64,000 bases of DNA from UBA11540 sp045536425 (lineage in GTDB: Bacteria; Bacillota; Clostridia; Oscillospirales; Ruminococcaceae), in assembly GCA_045536425.1 (NCBI GenBank), contig JAZSNN010000015.1:124001-188000 (forward strand). The letters are read 5' to 3'. Position numbers and translations under genes: made by a program. Of this stretch, positions 16,355 through 25,519 are shown piece by piece. The number at the start of each line of letters is the position of its first letter. Position 1 is the stretch's first letter. The notes under the pieces were generated by a model, which was not told where the DNA came from, made no database searches, and was given only the letters and a program-made list of their open reading frames with translations.

Positions 16355-17791
16355 ATGGAACTTTACAATAAATCAGCGCACGAACTGTCTTCGATGCTCG
16401 AAAAGAAAGAAATTTCCTCTCTAGAATTGACTGAGAGTGTGTTTAAAAGAATTGACGAAAAAGAGCCTGAAATAGAGGCTTATATCACTCTTTCAAAGGA
16501 CAAGGCAATAGAAACTGCCAAAAAGATTGACGAAAAGCGCGTAAAGGGAAAAACCTTGTCAAATATTGCAGGTATACCAACAGGTATTAAGGATAATATT
16601 GTCACAAAAAATCTCCCCACAACCTGCGCTTCAAAGATGCTTTATAACTTTGTCCCTCCTTACAACGCAACCGTTATGGACAAGCTCGAATCTGCAGGTG
16701 TTATAGTTACAGGTAAACTCAATATGGACGAGTTTGCAATGGGGTCTTCTACCGAAAACTCCTATTTCAAAAAGACCAAAAACCCCTGCGATATTACAAG
16801 AGTCCCCGGTGGTTCTTCCGGTGGTTCTGCCGCAGCGGTAGCTGCAGGTGAATGTATCTTCGCACTTGGCTCCGATACAGGCGGTTCTATCAGACAACCT
16901 GCTTCCTACTGTGGAATTGTAGGTCTAAAGCCCACCTATTCTTCCGTTTCAAGATATGGTCTTATTGCATTTGCTTCTTCACTTGACCAAATCGGTCCTA
17001 TGGCAAAAAACACCAAAGACGTTGCTATGCTGTATGATGCCATCTGCGGTTATGATTCGATGGATTCCACAAGTGCAAATCGTAGCTATCACAATCACTT
17101 CAATGCTATAGAAAATAACGTTAAAGGTCTTAGAATCGGTATTCCAAAGGAATATTTTGGCGATGGTGTAAATCCCTTGATAAAGGAAAAGGTTCTTGCT
17201 GCGGCTAAATTGTACGAGCAAAACGGTGCAACCTTGATTGATATCTCGCTTCCCAGCACAGAATATGCTCTTTCTGCGTACTATATCATTTCTTCTGCCG
17301 AAGCTTCTTCAAACCTAGCAAGATTTGACGGTGTTAAGTACGGATATCGAAGTGAAAACTATTCTACGCTTGCTGAGATGTATGAAATGACCCGCAGCGA
17401 AGGCTTTGGTGCTGAAGTTAAGAGAAGAATTATGCTCGGTACATTCGTACTTTCTTCGGGATATTTTGACGCTTATTACAAGCGTGGAAAGTTGCTGCAA
17501 AATATGATTACAGACGAGTTTAACGAAGCATTCAAAAAATGTGACGTTATTCTTACCCCCACCTCTCCAAATACTGCATTTAAAATTGGTGAAAAGGTCG
17601 GAAATCCTCTTGAAATGTACGCTTCCGACATCTGTACCGTTACTGTAAATATTGCAGGTCTTCCCGCTATTTCCCTTCCCTGCGGATTTGATAACGAAAA
17701 TCTCCCGATAGGTATGCAGCTTATTGCTCCTAAGTTTGGCGAGCAGGTGCTCTTTAATACTGCAAACTCCTATGAAGAAATTGTCGGTTGA
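16355..17791 (+). CDS. gatA: Asp/Glu-tRNA amidotransferase subunit A
   Basis: Glutaminase subunit that frees ammonia from Gln for the amidation of mischarged Glu-tRNA(Gln) or Asp-tRNA(Asn). It is an amidase-signature enzyme; the Ser-cisSer-Lys triad is visible as Lys79 (GIKDN), Ser154 (GGSSGGS) and Ser178 (DTGGSIRQ). Length 478 residues is normal. ATG 16355 is preceded by AGGAGG. It sits between gatC and gatB with 13 and 11 bp spacing. Confidence 0.97.
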   Translation: MELYNKSAHELSSMLEKKEISSLELTESVFKRIDEKEPEIEAYITLSKDKAIETAKKIDEKRVKGKTLSNIAGIPTGIKDNIVTKNLPTTCASKMLYNFVPPYNATVMDKLESAGVIVTGKLNMDEFAMGSSTENSYFKKTKNPCDITRVPGGSSGGSAAAVAAGECIFALGSDTGGSIRQPASYCGIVGLKPTYSSVSRYGLIAFASSLDQIGPMAKNTKDVAMLYDAICGYDSMDSTSANRSYHNHFNAIENNVKGLRIGIPKEYFGDGVNPLIKEKVLAAAKLYEQNGATLIDISLPSTEYALSAYYIISSAEASSNLARFDGVKYGYRSENYSTLAEMYEMTRSEGFGAEVKRRIMLGTFVLSSGYFDAYYKRGKLLQNMITDEFNEAFKKCDVILTPTSPNTAFKIGEKVGNPLEMYASDICTVTVNIAGLPAISLPCGFDNENLPIGMQLIAPKFGEQVLFNTANSYEEIVG

Positions 17792-17802
17792 GGTGAAGTT
17801 CT

Positions 17803-19245
17803 ATGAATTATGATGTTGTTATCGGCCTTGAAGTACACGCCGAGCTCTCTACAAAAACTAAAATATACTGTTCCTGCGAAAACACCTTTGGCGCAGAAGT
17901 AAACACAAAATGTTGCCCTGTGTGCACAGGTATGCCCGGTGCGCTTCCCTCTCTCAATAAAAAGGTTGTGGAATATGCGGTGAAAGCAGGACACGCTTTC
18001 AACTGTTATATAAACAGAATAAGCAAACAGGATAGAAAAAACTATTTCTATCCTGACCTCCCGAAAGCATACCAGATTTCTCAGTTTGATATTCCTTTGT
18101 GCGAAAACGGATATATAGACGTTATTATGGATGAAAACGGAACACAAAAGAGAATCGGTGTAACTCGTATTCATATTGAAGAGGATGCAGGAAAGCTTCT
18201 CCACGACGAAAGTTTTGCGGGTTCACTTGCAGACTATAACCGTTGTGGTGTTCCGCTTATTGAAATCGTTTCAGAGCCTGATATGAGAAGCTCCGAGGAA
18301 GCAAAGGCATATCTCGAAACTCTAAAATCCATTCTTCAATACATCGACGTTTCCGACTGTAAGATGCAGGAAGGTTCTCTTCGTTGCGACGTAAACGTAT
18401 CCATCATGCCCAAAGGCAGTACAAAATTCGGTACTCGCTGTGAAATGAAGAACGTTAACTCCTTCAGCGGTGCTGTTCGTGCTATCGAATATGAGATAAA
18501 ACGTCAAGCGGAAATTCTTGACAACGGTGGCGTTGTTGAACAGCAGACTCGCCGTTGGGACGATGCAAAGGGAATGAGCTTTTTGATGCGCTCAAAAGAG
18601 GATGCTCAGGACTATCGCTATTTCCCCGAACCCGATCTCACTACCATCGTGCTTGAGGAAGACTATGTAGAGAAGCTCAAAAATTCTTTACCTGAGCTTC
18701 CTAACAAGAAGACTCTTCGTTATATGAACGATTTTGGTCTGCCTTTGTTTGATGCAAACCTTCTCACCGAGAATATAGAAAAAGCTGTTCTCTTTGAAGA
18801 GTGCACAAATCTCAACAAATGTCAGCCTAAGAGTATTGCTAACTGGATTCTCGGTGATATATCCCGAATCCTCAACGAAAGAAATATCACTCTTTCCGAC
18901 ACAAAACTCTCAGCCGAAAAGATTTGTGATATGGTTAGTCTTATTGAAAAAGGTACTATCTCAAACACTGCAGGTAAAACTATCATCGAAGCTATTATGT
19001 TCGAGGACAAGACCGCAGATGACGTAGTAAAAGAAAAGGGACTTGCACAGATCAGTGACACCTCTGCCCTCAAAGAACTTGCGCAGAGCATAATAGATGC
19101 TAACCCGAAGACTGTAGATGACTACAAAAACGGAAAAACCAACGTTATTGGATTCCTGGTCGGTCAATGTATGCGCGCTTCAAAGGGTCAGGGCAACCCG
19201 AAAATCCTTCAGGATATAATACTGGATATAATCAACAACAAATAA
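17803..19245 (+). CDS. gatB: Asp/Glu-tRNA amidotransferase subunit B
   Basis: Kinase/transamidase subunit that activates the misacylated tRNA and accepts ammonia from GatA. The 480-residue protein starts with VIGLEVHAELSTKTKIYCSC, has the zinc cysteines (C..C and CCPVCTG), the conserved KNYFYPDLPKAYQISQ, and a C-terminal YqeY-like domain ending VGQCMRASKGQGNP. GAGGTGAAG precedes the start. With gltX at the window start it points to indirect Gln-tRNA formation. Confidence 0.97.
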   Translation: MNYDVVIGLEVHAELSTKTKIYCSCENTFGAEVNTKCCPVCTGMPGALPSLNKKVVEYAVKAGHAFNCYINRISKQDRKNYFYPDLPKAYQISQFDIPLCENGYIDVIMDENGTQKRIGVTRIHIEEDAGKLLHDESFAGSLADYNRCGVPLIEIVSEPDMRSSEEAKAYLETLKSILQYIDVSDCKMQEGSLRCDVNVSIMPKGSTKFGTRCEMKNVNSFSGAVRAIEYEIKRQAEILDNGGVVEQQTRRWDDAKGMSFLMRSKEDAQDYRYFPEPDLTTIVLEEDYVEKLKNSLPELPNKKTLRYMNDFGLPLFDANLLTENIEKAVLFEECTNLNKCQPKSIANWILGDISRILNERNITLSDTKLSAEKICDMVSLIEKGTISNTAGKTIIEAIMFEDKTADDVVKEKGLAQISDTSALKELAQSIIDANPKTVDDYKNGKTNVIGFLVGQCMRASKGQGNPKILQDIILDIINNK

Positions 19246-19259
19246 AGGAACTAAAACCG

Positions 19260-21107
19260 ATGTCTAAAGCAAAGCTTGAAAAGCTACTCAGTTCTGTTCA
19301 AAAACCCGCCCGTTACATAGGCGGAGAACTCAACAGTATAACAAAAGAAAAGGAGAAGGTGGATCTTAGATTTGCCTTCTGTTTTCCTGATACCTACGAA
19401 GTTGGTATGTCTCACCTAGGTATGAAAATTCTCTATGGAGTTTTAAATAACCGCGAGAATTTTTGGTGTGAAAGAGTTTTTGCGCCCGAAACCGATATGG
19501 AAGACTTAATGCGCAAAAACGATATTAAGCTCTACGGTCTCGAGAGTTTAGACCCTCTCACTGACTTTGACATCATCGGCTTTACTCTTCAATATGAGCT
19601 TAGTTATACAAACATCTTAAACATGCTAGACCTCGGCGGAATTCCCGTACGTTGTTGTGATCGTAATGACGAGCTTAAAAACCTCGTTGTTGCCGGAGGT
19701 CCCTGCGCCTGCAATCCAGAGCCTCTCTGTGATTTCGTCGATCTTTTTATGATTGGCGAAGGCGAGGATATGATTCTCGAGCTTTGTGACCTATACCTCG
19801 ATTGCAAAAACAAAGGTATGAAAAAAAGCGAGTTCTTGAAACTCGCTGCAAAAATAGGCGGAATTTACGTTCCTAGTCTGTATGATGTTTCTTATAACGA
19901 TGATAACACAATAAAAAGCGTAGTTCCCAATCACGAAAACGCTCCTGCTGTTGTTTCAAAGCGTATTATCAAGGATTTGGACAGCGTCTACTATCCCGAA
20001 AACTTTGTTGTTCCCTACGTTGATATTGTTTTTGACAGAGCTATGGTCGAAGTAATGCGTGGATGTATTCGCGGATGCCGTTTCTGTCAAGCAGGATTTA
20101 TTTATCGTCCGCTTCGCGAAAAACACTCGGATACCCTAGACAAAAATGCATATGACCTTTGCCAAAGCACAGGATATGAAGAAATTTCTTTGTCCTCTCT
20201 CAGTACAAGCGACTATTCCGAGTTGGAGCCCTTGCTTGACAAAGTTCTTTCTTGGAGCGATGACAACAAGGTTAGCTTGTCTCTTCCTTCACTGCGTATC
20301 GATAACTTTTCTCCCGAACTTCTCGAGAAAATTGCGCGTGTGCGTAAAGGCGGACTCACATTTGCTGCAGAGGCAGGTACACAAAGACTCCGCGACGTAA
20401 TCAACAAAAACATTACCGAAGAAGAGATTCTTGCTACCTGCAAAACTGCCTTTGAAGGCGGATATTGCTCTGTAAAGCTGTATTTTATGATGGGTCTTCC
20501 AACCGAAACAAAAGAAGATCTTGAAGGGATTGCAAATCTTTCTCAGAAAATCGTTGACCTTTTCTATTCCCTACCCAACAAGCCTAAGGGCAAAGGTGTA
20601 AACGTAACGGTCAGCGTTTCCTGTTTTGTTCCAAAGCCTCACACCCCTTTTCAGTTTGAAGCACAGGACACAATGCTTCAGCTCAAAGAAAAGCGCGAAT
20701 ATTTGGCAAGCTGTATAAAGACAAAGAAAATATCTCTCAAGATGCACGATGCCACCACAAGCTCACTAGAAGGCTTCTTTGCCCGTGGTGACCGCCGTTG
20801 TGGCGAGGTTATCTACAAGGCGTGGAAAAAAGGATGTAAATTTGACAGTTGGGCCGAGCATTTTAACTATGATGCGTGGATGGAAACCATCACCGAATGT
20901 GGACTTGATTCTGCATTCTATGCAAACCGCGTTCGACCGTTTGACGAAATTACCCCTTGGGATCACATCTATCACGGCGTTACAAAGAGTTTTCTCGTAA
21001 AGGAAAACAAAAAAGCACACCTTGCAGAAACCACGGCTCACTGTCGTGCTAACTGCTCTGGTTGTGGCGCTAACAAATTTTTAGGAGGTGCTTGTTTTGA
21101 ACATTAA
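19260..21107 (+). CDS. TIGR03960-type B12-binding radical SAM protein
   Basis: Radical SAM enzyme of unassigned reaction. The 615-residue product has an N-terminal cobalamin-binding-like domain (DTYEVGMSHLGMKILYGVLN), then the radical SAM core with the cluster motif CIRGCRFC near residue 265 and typical downstream AEAGTQRLRDVINK and YFMMGLPTE, and a Cys-rich C-terminus (CRANCSGCGANKF) that may hold further metal. ATG 19260 with AAAGGAA upstream is favoured over longer in-frame starts inside gatB. The next gene is its usual partner (TIGR03936), overlapping by 11 bp. The pair is often next to rng-rplU in Clostridia; here it follows gatB. Confidence 0.88.
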   Translation: MSKAKLEKLLSSVQKPARYIGGELNSITKEKEKVDLRFAFCFPDTYEVGMSHLGMKILYGVLNNRENFWCERVFAPETDMEDLMRKNDIKLYGLESLDPLTDFDIIGFTLQYELSYTNILNMLDLGGIPVRCCDRNDELKNLVVAGGPCACNPEPLCDFVDLFMIGEGEDMILELCDLYLDCKNKGMKKSEFLKLAAKIGGIYVPSLYDVSYNDDNTIKSVVPNHENAPAVVSKRIIKDLDSVYYPENFVVPYVDIVFDRAMVEVMRGCIRGCRFCQAGFIYRPLREKHSDTLDKNAYDLCQSTGYEEISLSSLSTSDYSELEPLLDKVLSWSDDNKVSLSLPSLRIDNFSPELLEKIARVRKGGLTFAAEAGTQRLRDVINKNITEEEILATCKTAFEGGYCSVKLYFMMGLPTETKEDLEGIANLSQKIVDLFYSLPNKPKGKGVNVTVSVSCFVPKPHTPFQFEAQDTMLQLKEKREYLASCIKTKKISLKMHDATTSSLEGFFARGDRRCGEVIYKAWKKGCKFDSWAEHFNYDAWMETITECGLDSAFYANRVRPFDEITPWDHIYHGVTKSFLVKENKKAHLAETTAHCRANCSGCGANKFLGGACFEH

Positions 21108-21759
21108 CGTTCGCATCTTCTACACAAAAACCGGTAGAGCAAAATATATTTCGCATCTTGATGTCAACAGGTGTATGCAAAGAAATATTAAAAGAAGCGG
21201 TCTTCCCGTTTGGTACACCGAGGGATTTAACCCACATTTGTACATAACTTTTCCTCTTCCGATTTCTTTGGGTCACCAAAGTCTTTGTGAATCTATGGAT
21301 ATCAAAGTTGACGAATCCGTTTCCTTTGAAGAAATAAAAACGCGTCTTTCTAAGGTTTTACCGGAAGGCTTTGAGATTACAGACGTGGCTGCTCCCATAA
21401 TGAAACCTGATAAAATTGCTTTTGCAGAATATGAGCTCTTGCTAGCTAGTGAAACCGTCTCACCTTCTGATATCGCAGACAGATTTTGGGAATTTATAGC
21501 ACGAGATGAAATAGTAGTTGCCAAAAAGACAAAAAAAGGTATGATAGATATTGACATAAAACCTTTTATATTGGTGCACAGTACAAAGGCTTCCGACGAC
21601 TGCTTGCGGGTTTCAGCACGCTTCAAGGCAAGTATTTTGCAGAGCATTAATCCTGCTCTTCTTTTAAACGCCTTCTTCGCTTCGGTTGATAATACGGTGT
21701 ACGCCAAAAAGATAACTCGTCTTTCTCTTACTGACGAAGACGGCAATAACTTCAGATAA
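21097..21759 (+). CDS. TIGR03936/DUF2344 radical SAM-associated protein
   Basis: Partner of the preceding radical SAM protein; reaction unknown. The 220-residue product begins with the family signature RIFYTKTGRAKYISHLDVNR and contains GLPVWYTEGFNPHLYITFPLPISLG. I choose TTG 21097 because AGGAGG at 21083-21088 is spaced 8 bases from it; an in-frame GTG at 21088 overlaps that ribosome binding site. The start lies inside the end of the previous gene, so translation is probably coupled. It is the last gene of the ligA operon. Confidence 0.87.
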   Translation: MNINVRIFYTKTGRAKYISHLDVNRCMQRNIKRSGLPVWYTEGFNPHLYITFPLPISLGHQSLCESMDIKVDESVSFEEIKTRLSKVLPEGFEITDVAAPIMKPDKIAFAEYELLLASETVSPSDIADRFWEFIARDEIVVAKKTKKGMIDIDIKPFILVHSTKASDDCLRVSARFKASILQSINPALLLNAFFASVDNTVYAKKITRLSLTDEDGNNFR

Positions 21760-21760
21760 A

Positions 21761-21789
21761 AATGCGGTTCTGTTTTACAGAACCGCATT
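21761..21789 (+). terminator. Strong bidirectional terminator between the ligA operon and the export protein gene
   Basis: 13-bp perfect stem (21761-21773 / 21777-21789), 3-nt T loop, flanked by A-rich and T-rich sequence on both sides. Confidence 0.9.
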
Positions 21790-21794
21790 AAAAT

Positions 21795-22310
21795 TTATAT
21801 TCCGAAAAAACTGAAAACACCGTGAGATATGAGTCCCATTATCATTCCACTAGCCATTACTCCCGCCAGAATTGCAAGCGTTGCTTTCACAAGCCTAAGT
21901 CTTAAAATCGCGGCAATGAAAGCCCCTGTCCAAGCACCGGTTCCGGGCAGAGGGATTGCTACGAATACAAAAAGTCCAAGCAGCTCATAAGTACCAATGG
22001 TCTTTGCTTTCTCATCAGCCCTCTTGTTTACTTTAAAGAGTATCTTACCTACGAAGTTTATACACTTGTACCATAACCTCACAAAAAAGCTTCTGCTTTC
22101 GGTTTCGACATCTTTTTGCTTGGCAAACCAACCAAAAATGCTTTTGGAAAACATTATAAGAAACGGGACAGGCAGCATATTTCCTAAAACGCAAACTAAG
22201 TAAGCCAGCCAAAAAGGAAGCTCCATTCCGATAGCAACAGGCATTCCGCCACGAAGCTCAACAACAGGAAGCATCGAAATCAAAAAAACGTATATGCACT
22301 TTTTCAGCAT
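21795..22310 (-). CDS. COG2426-type small multidrug export family membrane protein
   Basis: Integral membrane protein of 171 residues with about five hydrophobic segments. The N-terminus FLISMLPVVELRGGMPVAIGMELP and the later VAIPLPGTGAWTGAFIAAIL are typical of the family named small multi-drug export; direct evidence for drug export in this family is thin. Related in part to the DedA/SNARE-associated fold. It is convergent with the ligA operon and transcribed alone. Confidence 0.82.
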   Translation of the reverse strand: MLKKCIYVFLISMLPVVELRGGMPVAIGMELPFWLAYLVCVLGNMLPVPFLIMFSKSIFGWFAKQKDVETESRSFFVRLWYKCINFVGKILFKVNKRADEKAKTIGTYELLGLFVFVAIPLPGTGAWTGAFIAAILRLRLVKATLAILAGVMASGMIMGLISHGVFSFFGI

Positions 22311-22400
22311 TTCTACACCCCCATTTTCTCATCTAGGTTTTTTCGGAATAAGTCATATGCTTGTCTACGTATGGTTGATAGCTACTTTCAGAGAAAAAAA

Positions 22401-23366
22401 TTATGCCCACCACATCTCGCCTGTGTTCTCAAAAGTGATGGCTTCCTTGAGACAATCAACAGCCTTCTTCAAGCCTTCGTTTTGGCTCATAAGGCTATCC
22501 TCGTGCTCTATGCTGATGGCGTAATCATATCCAACCATTCTCAGATTACTGATAACGTCCTTCCAAACACTTACGTCGTGTCCGTATCCAACACTTCTGA
22601 AAATCCAAGAACGATTGATTTCATCGCCATAATGCTGTGTATCAAGTACACCGTTTCTTGCGGTGTTTATTGCATCAATCTTTGTATCCTTTGCATGGAA
22701 ATGGAATATCGCATCTCCAAGCGCACGAATAACTGTAGCGGGGTCCATTCCCTGCCACCATAGATGGCTGAGGTCTAGGTTGGCACCAAGCTCGGGGCCA
22801 ACAGCCTCGCGGATTCTGAGCATCGTATTTACGTTATAAACCATAAATCCGGGATGTAGCTCAAATGCAATTTTATTTACACCGTGAGCCTTTGCAAAGG
22901 TCACAAACTCTTTCCAGTAAGGAATCAAAACTTCGTTCCACTGCCAATCAAGAATCTTTGAGAAATCATCGGGCCAAGGACAAGTAACCCAGTTTGGATA
23001 CTTTGAATCAGCACAGTCACCCGCACAGCCCGAGAAGGTATTAATTTGGTGAATTCCAAGCTTTTCAGCCAAGAGAACACAGTTTCGTAGATCGTGATCA
23101 AAGGAAGCTGCAATGGCTTTATCTGGATGGATAGGGTTTCCGTGACAGCTCAAGGCACTAATTTCAAGACAGGAATCAGCGATTGTCTTTTTGAATTCTT
23201 CAAGCTTTGCATCATCTGTGAGAAGAATCTCGGGGTCACAATGAGCCTTTCCGGGATATCCGCCGCATCCAATCTCTATCATCTGTATACCAAAAGATTT
23301 AAAGTAGTCCAACGCTTCCTTAAACGAGAGATTGTTAACAACACACGTGAAAACACCCAGCTTCAT
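22401..23366 (-). CDS. Sugar phosphate isomerase/epimerase (AP endonuclease-2 TIM barrel)
   Basis: TIM-barrel protein of the xylose isomerase-like family; substrate unknown, often an inositol or keto-sugar. The 321 residues begin MKLGVFTCVVNN, with metal-binding residues of the type seen in ELHPGFM, NLDLSHLWWQGMD and FHFHAKDT, and IEHEDSLM near the end. AAGGTGGC lies upstream of ATG 23366. A promoter with an overlapping 25-bp palindrome sits just upstream, so the gene is probably under its own repressor or activator. No sugar transport genes are adjacent. Confidence 0.85.
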   Translation of the reverse strand: MKLGVFTCVVNNLSFKEALDYFKSFGIQMIEIGCGGYPGKAHCDPEILLTDDAKLEEFKKTIADSCLEISALSCHGNPIHPDKAIAASFDHDLRNCVLLAEKLGIHQINTFSGCAGDCADSKYPNWVTCPWPDDFSKILDWQWNEVLIPYWKEFVTFAKAHGVNKIAFELHPGFMVYNVNTMLRIREAVGPELGANLDLSHLWWQGMDPATVIRALGDAIFHFHAKDTKIDAINTARNGVLDTQHYGDEINRSWIFRSVGYGHDVSVWKDVISNLRMVGYDYAISIEHEDSLMSQNEGLKKAVDCLKEAITFENTGEMWWA

Positions 23367-23385
23367 AAAATTGCCACCTTATACA

Positions 23386-23410
23386 ATATTTTATACTAAG
23401 TATAAGATAT
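23386..23410. promoter_or_regulatory. Near-perfect 25-bp palindrome, candidate operator
   Basis: Left arm ATATTTTATACT (23386-23397), centre A, right arm AGTATAAGATAT (23399-23410); 11 of 12 positions match. It overlaps the -10 of the sugar isomerase promoter. Confidence 0.65.
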
Positions 23411-23427
23411 TCTGACTAAAAAATCAA
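23399..23427 (-). promoter_or_regulatory. Promoter of the sugar isomerase gene
   Basis: Minus strand TTGATT (23427-23422), 17-bp spacer, TATACT (23404-23399). The -10 falls in one arm of the palindrome. Confidence 0.65.
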
Positions 23428-23447
23428 TTGTTAATTGCATTTTAGTC

Positions 23448-23476
23448 TTGTAAACCCACGAATATTGTGATAAAAT
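23448..23476 (+). promoter_or_regulatory. Promoter of yebC
   Basis: TTGTAA (23448-23453), 17-bp spacer, TAAAAT (23471-23476). Confidence 0.55.
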
Positions 23477-23510
23477 TATCTAGGTCAACTTATATCGAAA
23501 GGAAGATTAT

Positions 23511-24254
23511 ATGTCCGGACATTCAAAGTGGAACAATATAAAGCGTAAAAAGGAGAAAACCGATAGCCAAAAGGCAAAGATTTTCACTAAAATCGGTCGC
23601 GAAATGGCAGTTGCTATCAAAGAGGGCGGTTCTTCTGACCCTGCTTCAAACAGCAAACTTAAAGAACTTATTGCTAAAGCTAAAGCTAACAATGTTCCTA
23701 ATGACAACATTGAGAGAATAATCAAAAAAGCAAGTTCTGAAGACAAGGCTGATTACGAAAGCGTTGTTTATGAGGGCTACGGTCCTTGTGGTGTTGCTGT
23801 AATAGTAGAAACACTTACCGACAACAGAAACCGTACTGCTGGCGATGTTAGACACTATTTTGATAAATTCGGAGGAAATCTCGGCACTACCGGTTGCGTT
23901 TCCTTTATGTTTACAGAAAAAGGTATCATTGTTGTAGACCCCGATGGCGTAGACGAAGAAAAGGCAATGGAAGACTTTATGGAAGCCGGTGCTGACGACT
24001 TTAATTTCGATGAAGATGCCATCGAAGTTGTCACCGCGCCCTCCGATGTAACCTCTGTAGTTGCAGCAATAGAGGCAATGGGATATAAGATTATTTCCGC
24101 AGAGGCTGAAATGGTTCCTTCGACCTATACGAGCATTGACGATCCCGATATTTCGGTAAAGATGGGCAGATTGTTAGAGATGCTCGAAGACAATGACGAC
24201 GTTCAAAACGTTTGGCACAACTGGGAAAATCCTCCCGAGGATGACGAAGAGTAA
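23511..24254 (+). CDS. yebC: YebC/PmpR family protein (translation factor or regulator)
   Basis: Widely conserved protein of 247 residues, long annotated as a transcription regulator and related to mitochondrial TACO1; recent work on the family points to a role in translation of difficult motifs. The N-terminus SGHSKWNNIKRKKEKTDSQKAK, the SSDPASNSKLKELIAKAKANNVP segment and YEGYGPCGVA are diagnostic; the acidic C-terminus (NWENPPEDDEE) is typical. AAAGGAAG precedes ATG 23511. Monocistronic, with its own promoter and terminator. Confidence 0.95.
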   Translation: MSGHSKWNNIKRKKEKTDSQKAKIFTKIGREMAVAIKEGGSSDPASNSKLKELIAKAKANNVPNDNIERIIKKASSEDKADYESVVYEGYGPCGVAVIVETLTDNRNRTAGDVRHYFDKFGGNLGTTGCVSFMFTEKGIIVVDPDGVDEEKAMEDFMEAGADDFNFDEDAIEVVTAPSDVTSVVAAIEAMGYKIISAEAEMVPSTYTSIDDPDISVKMGRLLEMLEDNDDVQNVWHNWENPPEDDEE

Positions 24255-24259
24255 AAATT

Positions 24260-24287
24260 TTCCCCGATCATTCGATCGGGGAATTTT
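24260..24287 (+). terminator. Intrinsic terminator after yebC
   Basis: 10-bp stem TTCCCCGATC / GATCGGGGAA (24260-24269 / 24274-24283), loop ATTC, then TTTT. May also serve the convergent AI-2E family gene. Confidence 0.9.
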
Positions 24288-25354
24288 CATTTCCACAGTT
24301 TTATTATTCCCTCATCATTGAGACTTTTTATCAATATAACTACCATCGGCAGAATTATTATTCCCCAAAAGCCAAAAAGCTTCAACCCTACGTAAAAACA
24401 TATCAAAGAGACTATTGGGCTCAACCCTATTTGATTTCCTACAATCTTTGGCTCCAAGAAGTTCCTTATCAGAGTTATCACCAAGAGAAGAACCGACAAG
24501 CCTATTGCGGTATAAAAGTCTTTTTGAACCAGCGATAAAATCACCCAAGGTACCAATACAAAGCTCACTCCTATAAACGGAAGAAAATCGGCAAGAGAAA
24601 TAACAATAGCTTTTATAACAGGCTGTTCTACTCTCAAAATCAAAAAACCAACTAAAAGCTCCGCAAATGTTATCAGCATCAAAATGAAATATGCCTTTAA
24701 TAGCTTTAAAACAGAGTCAAACAATATCTGCCTGACTTTGCTGATTATATTCCTCGTTTTTTCTGAAAGTTGCTTTGAAAAGAAAGAAAGAATTTTGTCA
24801 TAATCCCAGATAATGAGCAACGAAGAAATCAGAGAAAAGAACAGGAACATAAAAATTGACGGTATACCCTTGAGCAACCCTGCAAGAAAGTCGACCGCTT
24901 TTCCCGACATGGAAACGAGCATATTTCCCGTATTTTCCTTGAAGATATTTATTAAATGTTCACTGTAGATACTAGCGCTGGGCGCAAGTTCATTAATTGT
25001 TCCTGCGCTCCACTTACTTAATATATCAAAGGCAGGTATAATTGTTTTTTCATAGACTTCAGGAAGACTTGATAGGTGTTCTTGTGTCTCTTCGACCAAA
25101 CTAGTACCAAAAATAGTGGCAAGGACCAACAATACTGCGTATATAAGAAGAACAACGGTTATACACCCTACTCTATCGTTGATATTTGCACTCTTGAACA
25201 ATCTATTGCTTATACCTTTCACACCAGATGCAAACAAAAAACCAAATATAAACGGCAGAAGCCAGATAAAAGCATATTTAAAAGCGAAGTAGCCTACAAA
25301 AATTACAAGTGAAAAATACAGAGCATTAATCAGCACCTTTGCTTTCTTTTCCAC
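24287..25354 (-). CDS. AI-2E family transporter (YtvI-like membrane protein)
   Basis: Polytopic membrane protein with eight or so hydrophobic segments over about 355 residues, of the AI-2 exporter family that also holds the sporulation membrane protein YtvI. The C-terminal block SLADFLPFIGVSFVLVPW, then RNFLEPKIVGNQIGLSPIVSLICFYVGLKLFGFWG, is the family signature. GTG 25354 lies 9 bases after AAGGGG; GTG 25360, in frame, would add two residues. A specific substrate cannot be told. Confidence 0.85.
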   Translation of the reverse strand: MEKKAKVLINALYFSLVIFVGYFAFKYAFIWLLPFIFGFLFASGVKGISNRLFKSANINDRVGCITVVLLIYAVLLVLATIFGTSLVEETQEHLSSLPEVYEKTIIPAFDILSKWSAGTINELAPSASIYSEHLINIFKENTGNMLVSMSGKAVDFLAGLLKGIPSIFMFLFFSLISSLLIIWDYDKILSFFSKQLSEKTRNIISKVRQILFDSVLKLLKAYFILMLITFAELLVGFLILRVEQPVIKAIVISLADFLPFIGVSFVLVPWVILSLVQKDFYTAIGLSVLLLVITLIRNFLEPKIVGNQIGLSPIVSLICFYVGLKLFGFWGIIILPMVVILIKSLNDEGIIKLWK

Positions 25355-25448
25355 TCTCACAAACCCCTTTTAAAAGTTATAAACTATATGTTATTGTTTT
25401 ACATAATAATTAAATAATACAATGGTGGATTTTTGGTTGTTTTTACAG

Positions 25449-25477
25449 TTGCAAAGTACTAAGTTTAGTGATAAAAT
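25449..25477 (+). promoter_or_regulatory. Promoter of the ACT-hom genes
   Basis: TTGCAA (25449-25454), 17-bp spacer, TAAAAT (25472-25477), 42 bases before the ACT protein start. Confidence 0.6.
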
Positions 25478-25519
25478 TGTATGTATATTAAACACACTTG
25501 TGTTCAAGGGGTGGATTAT

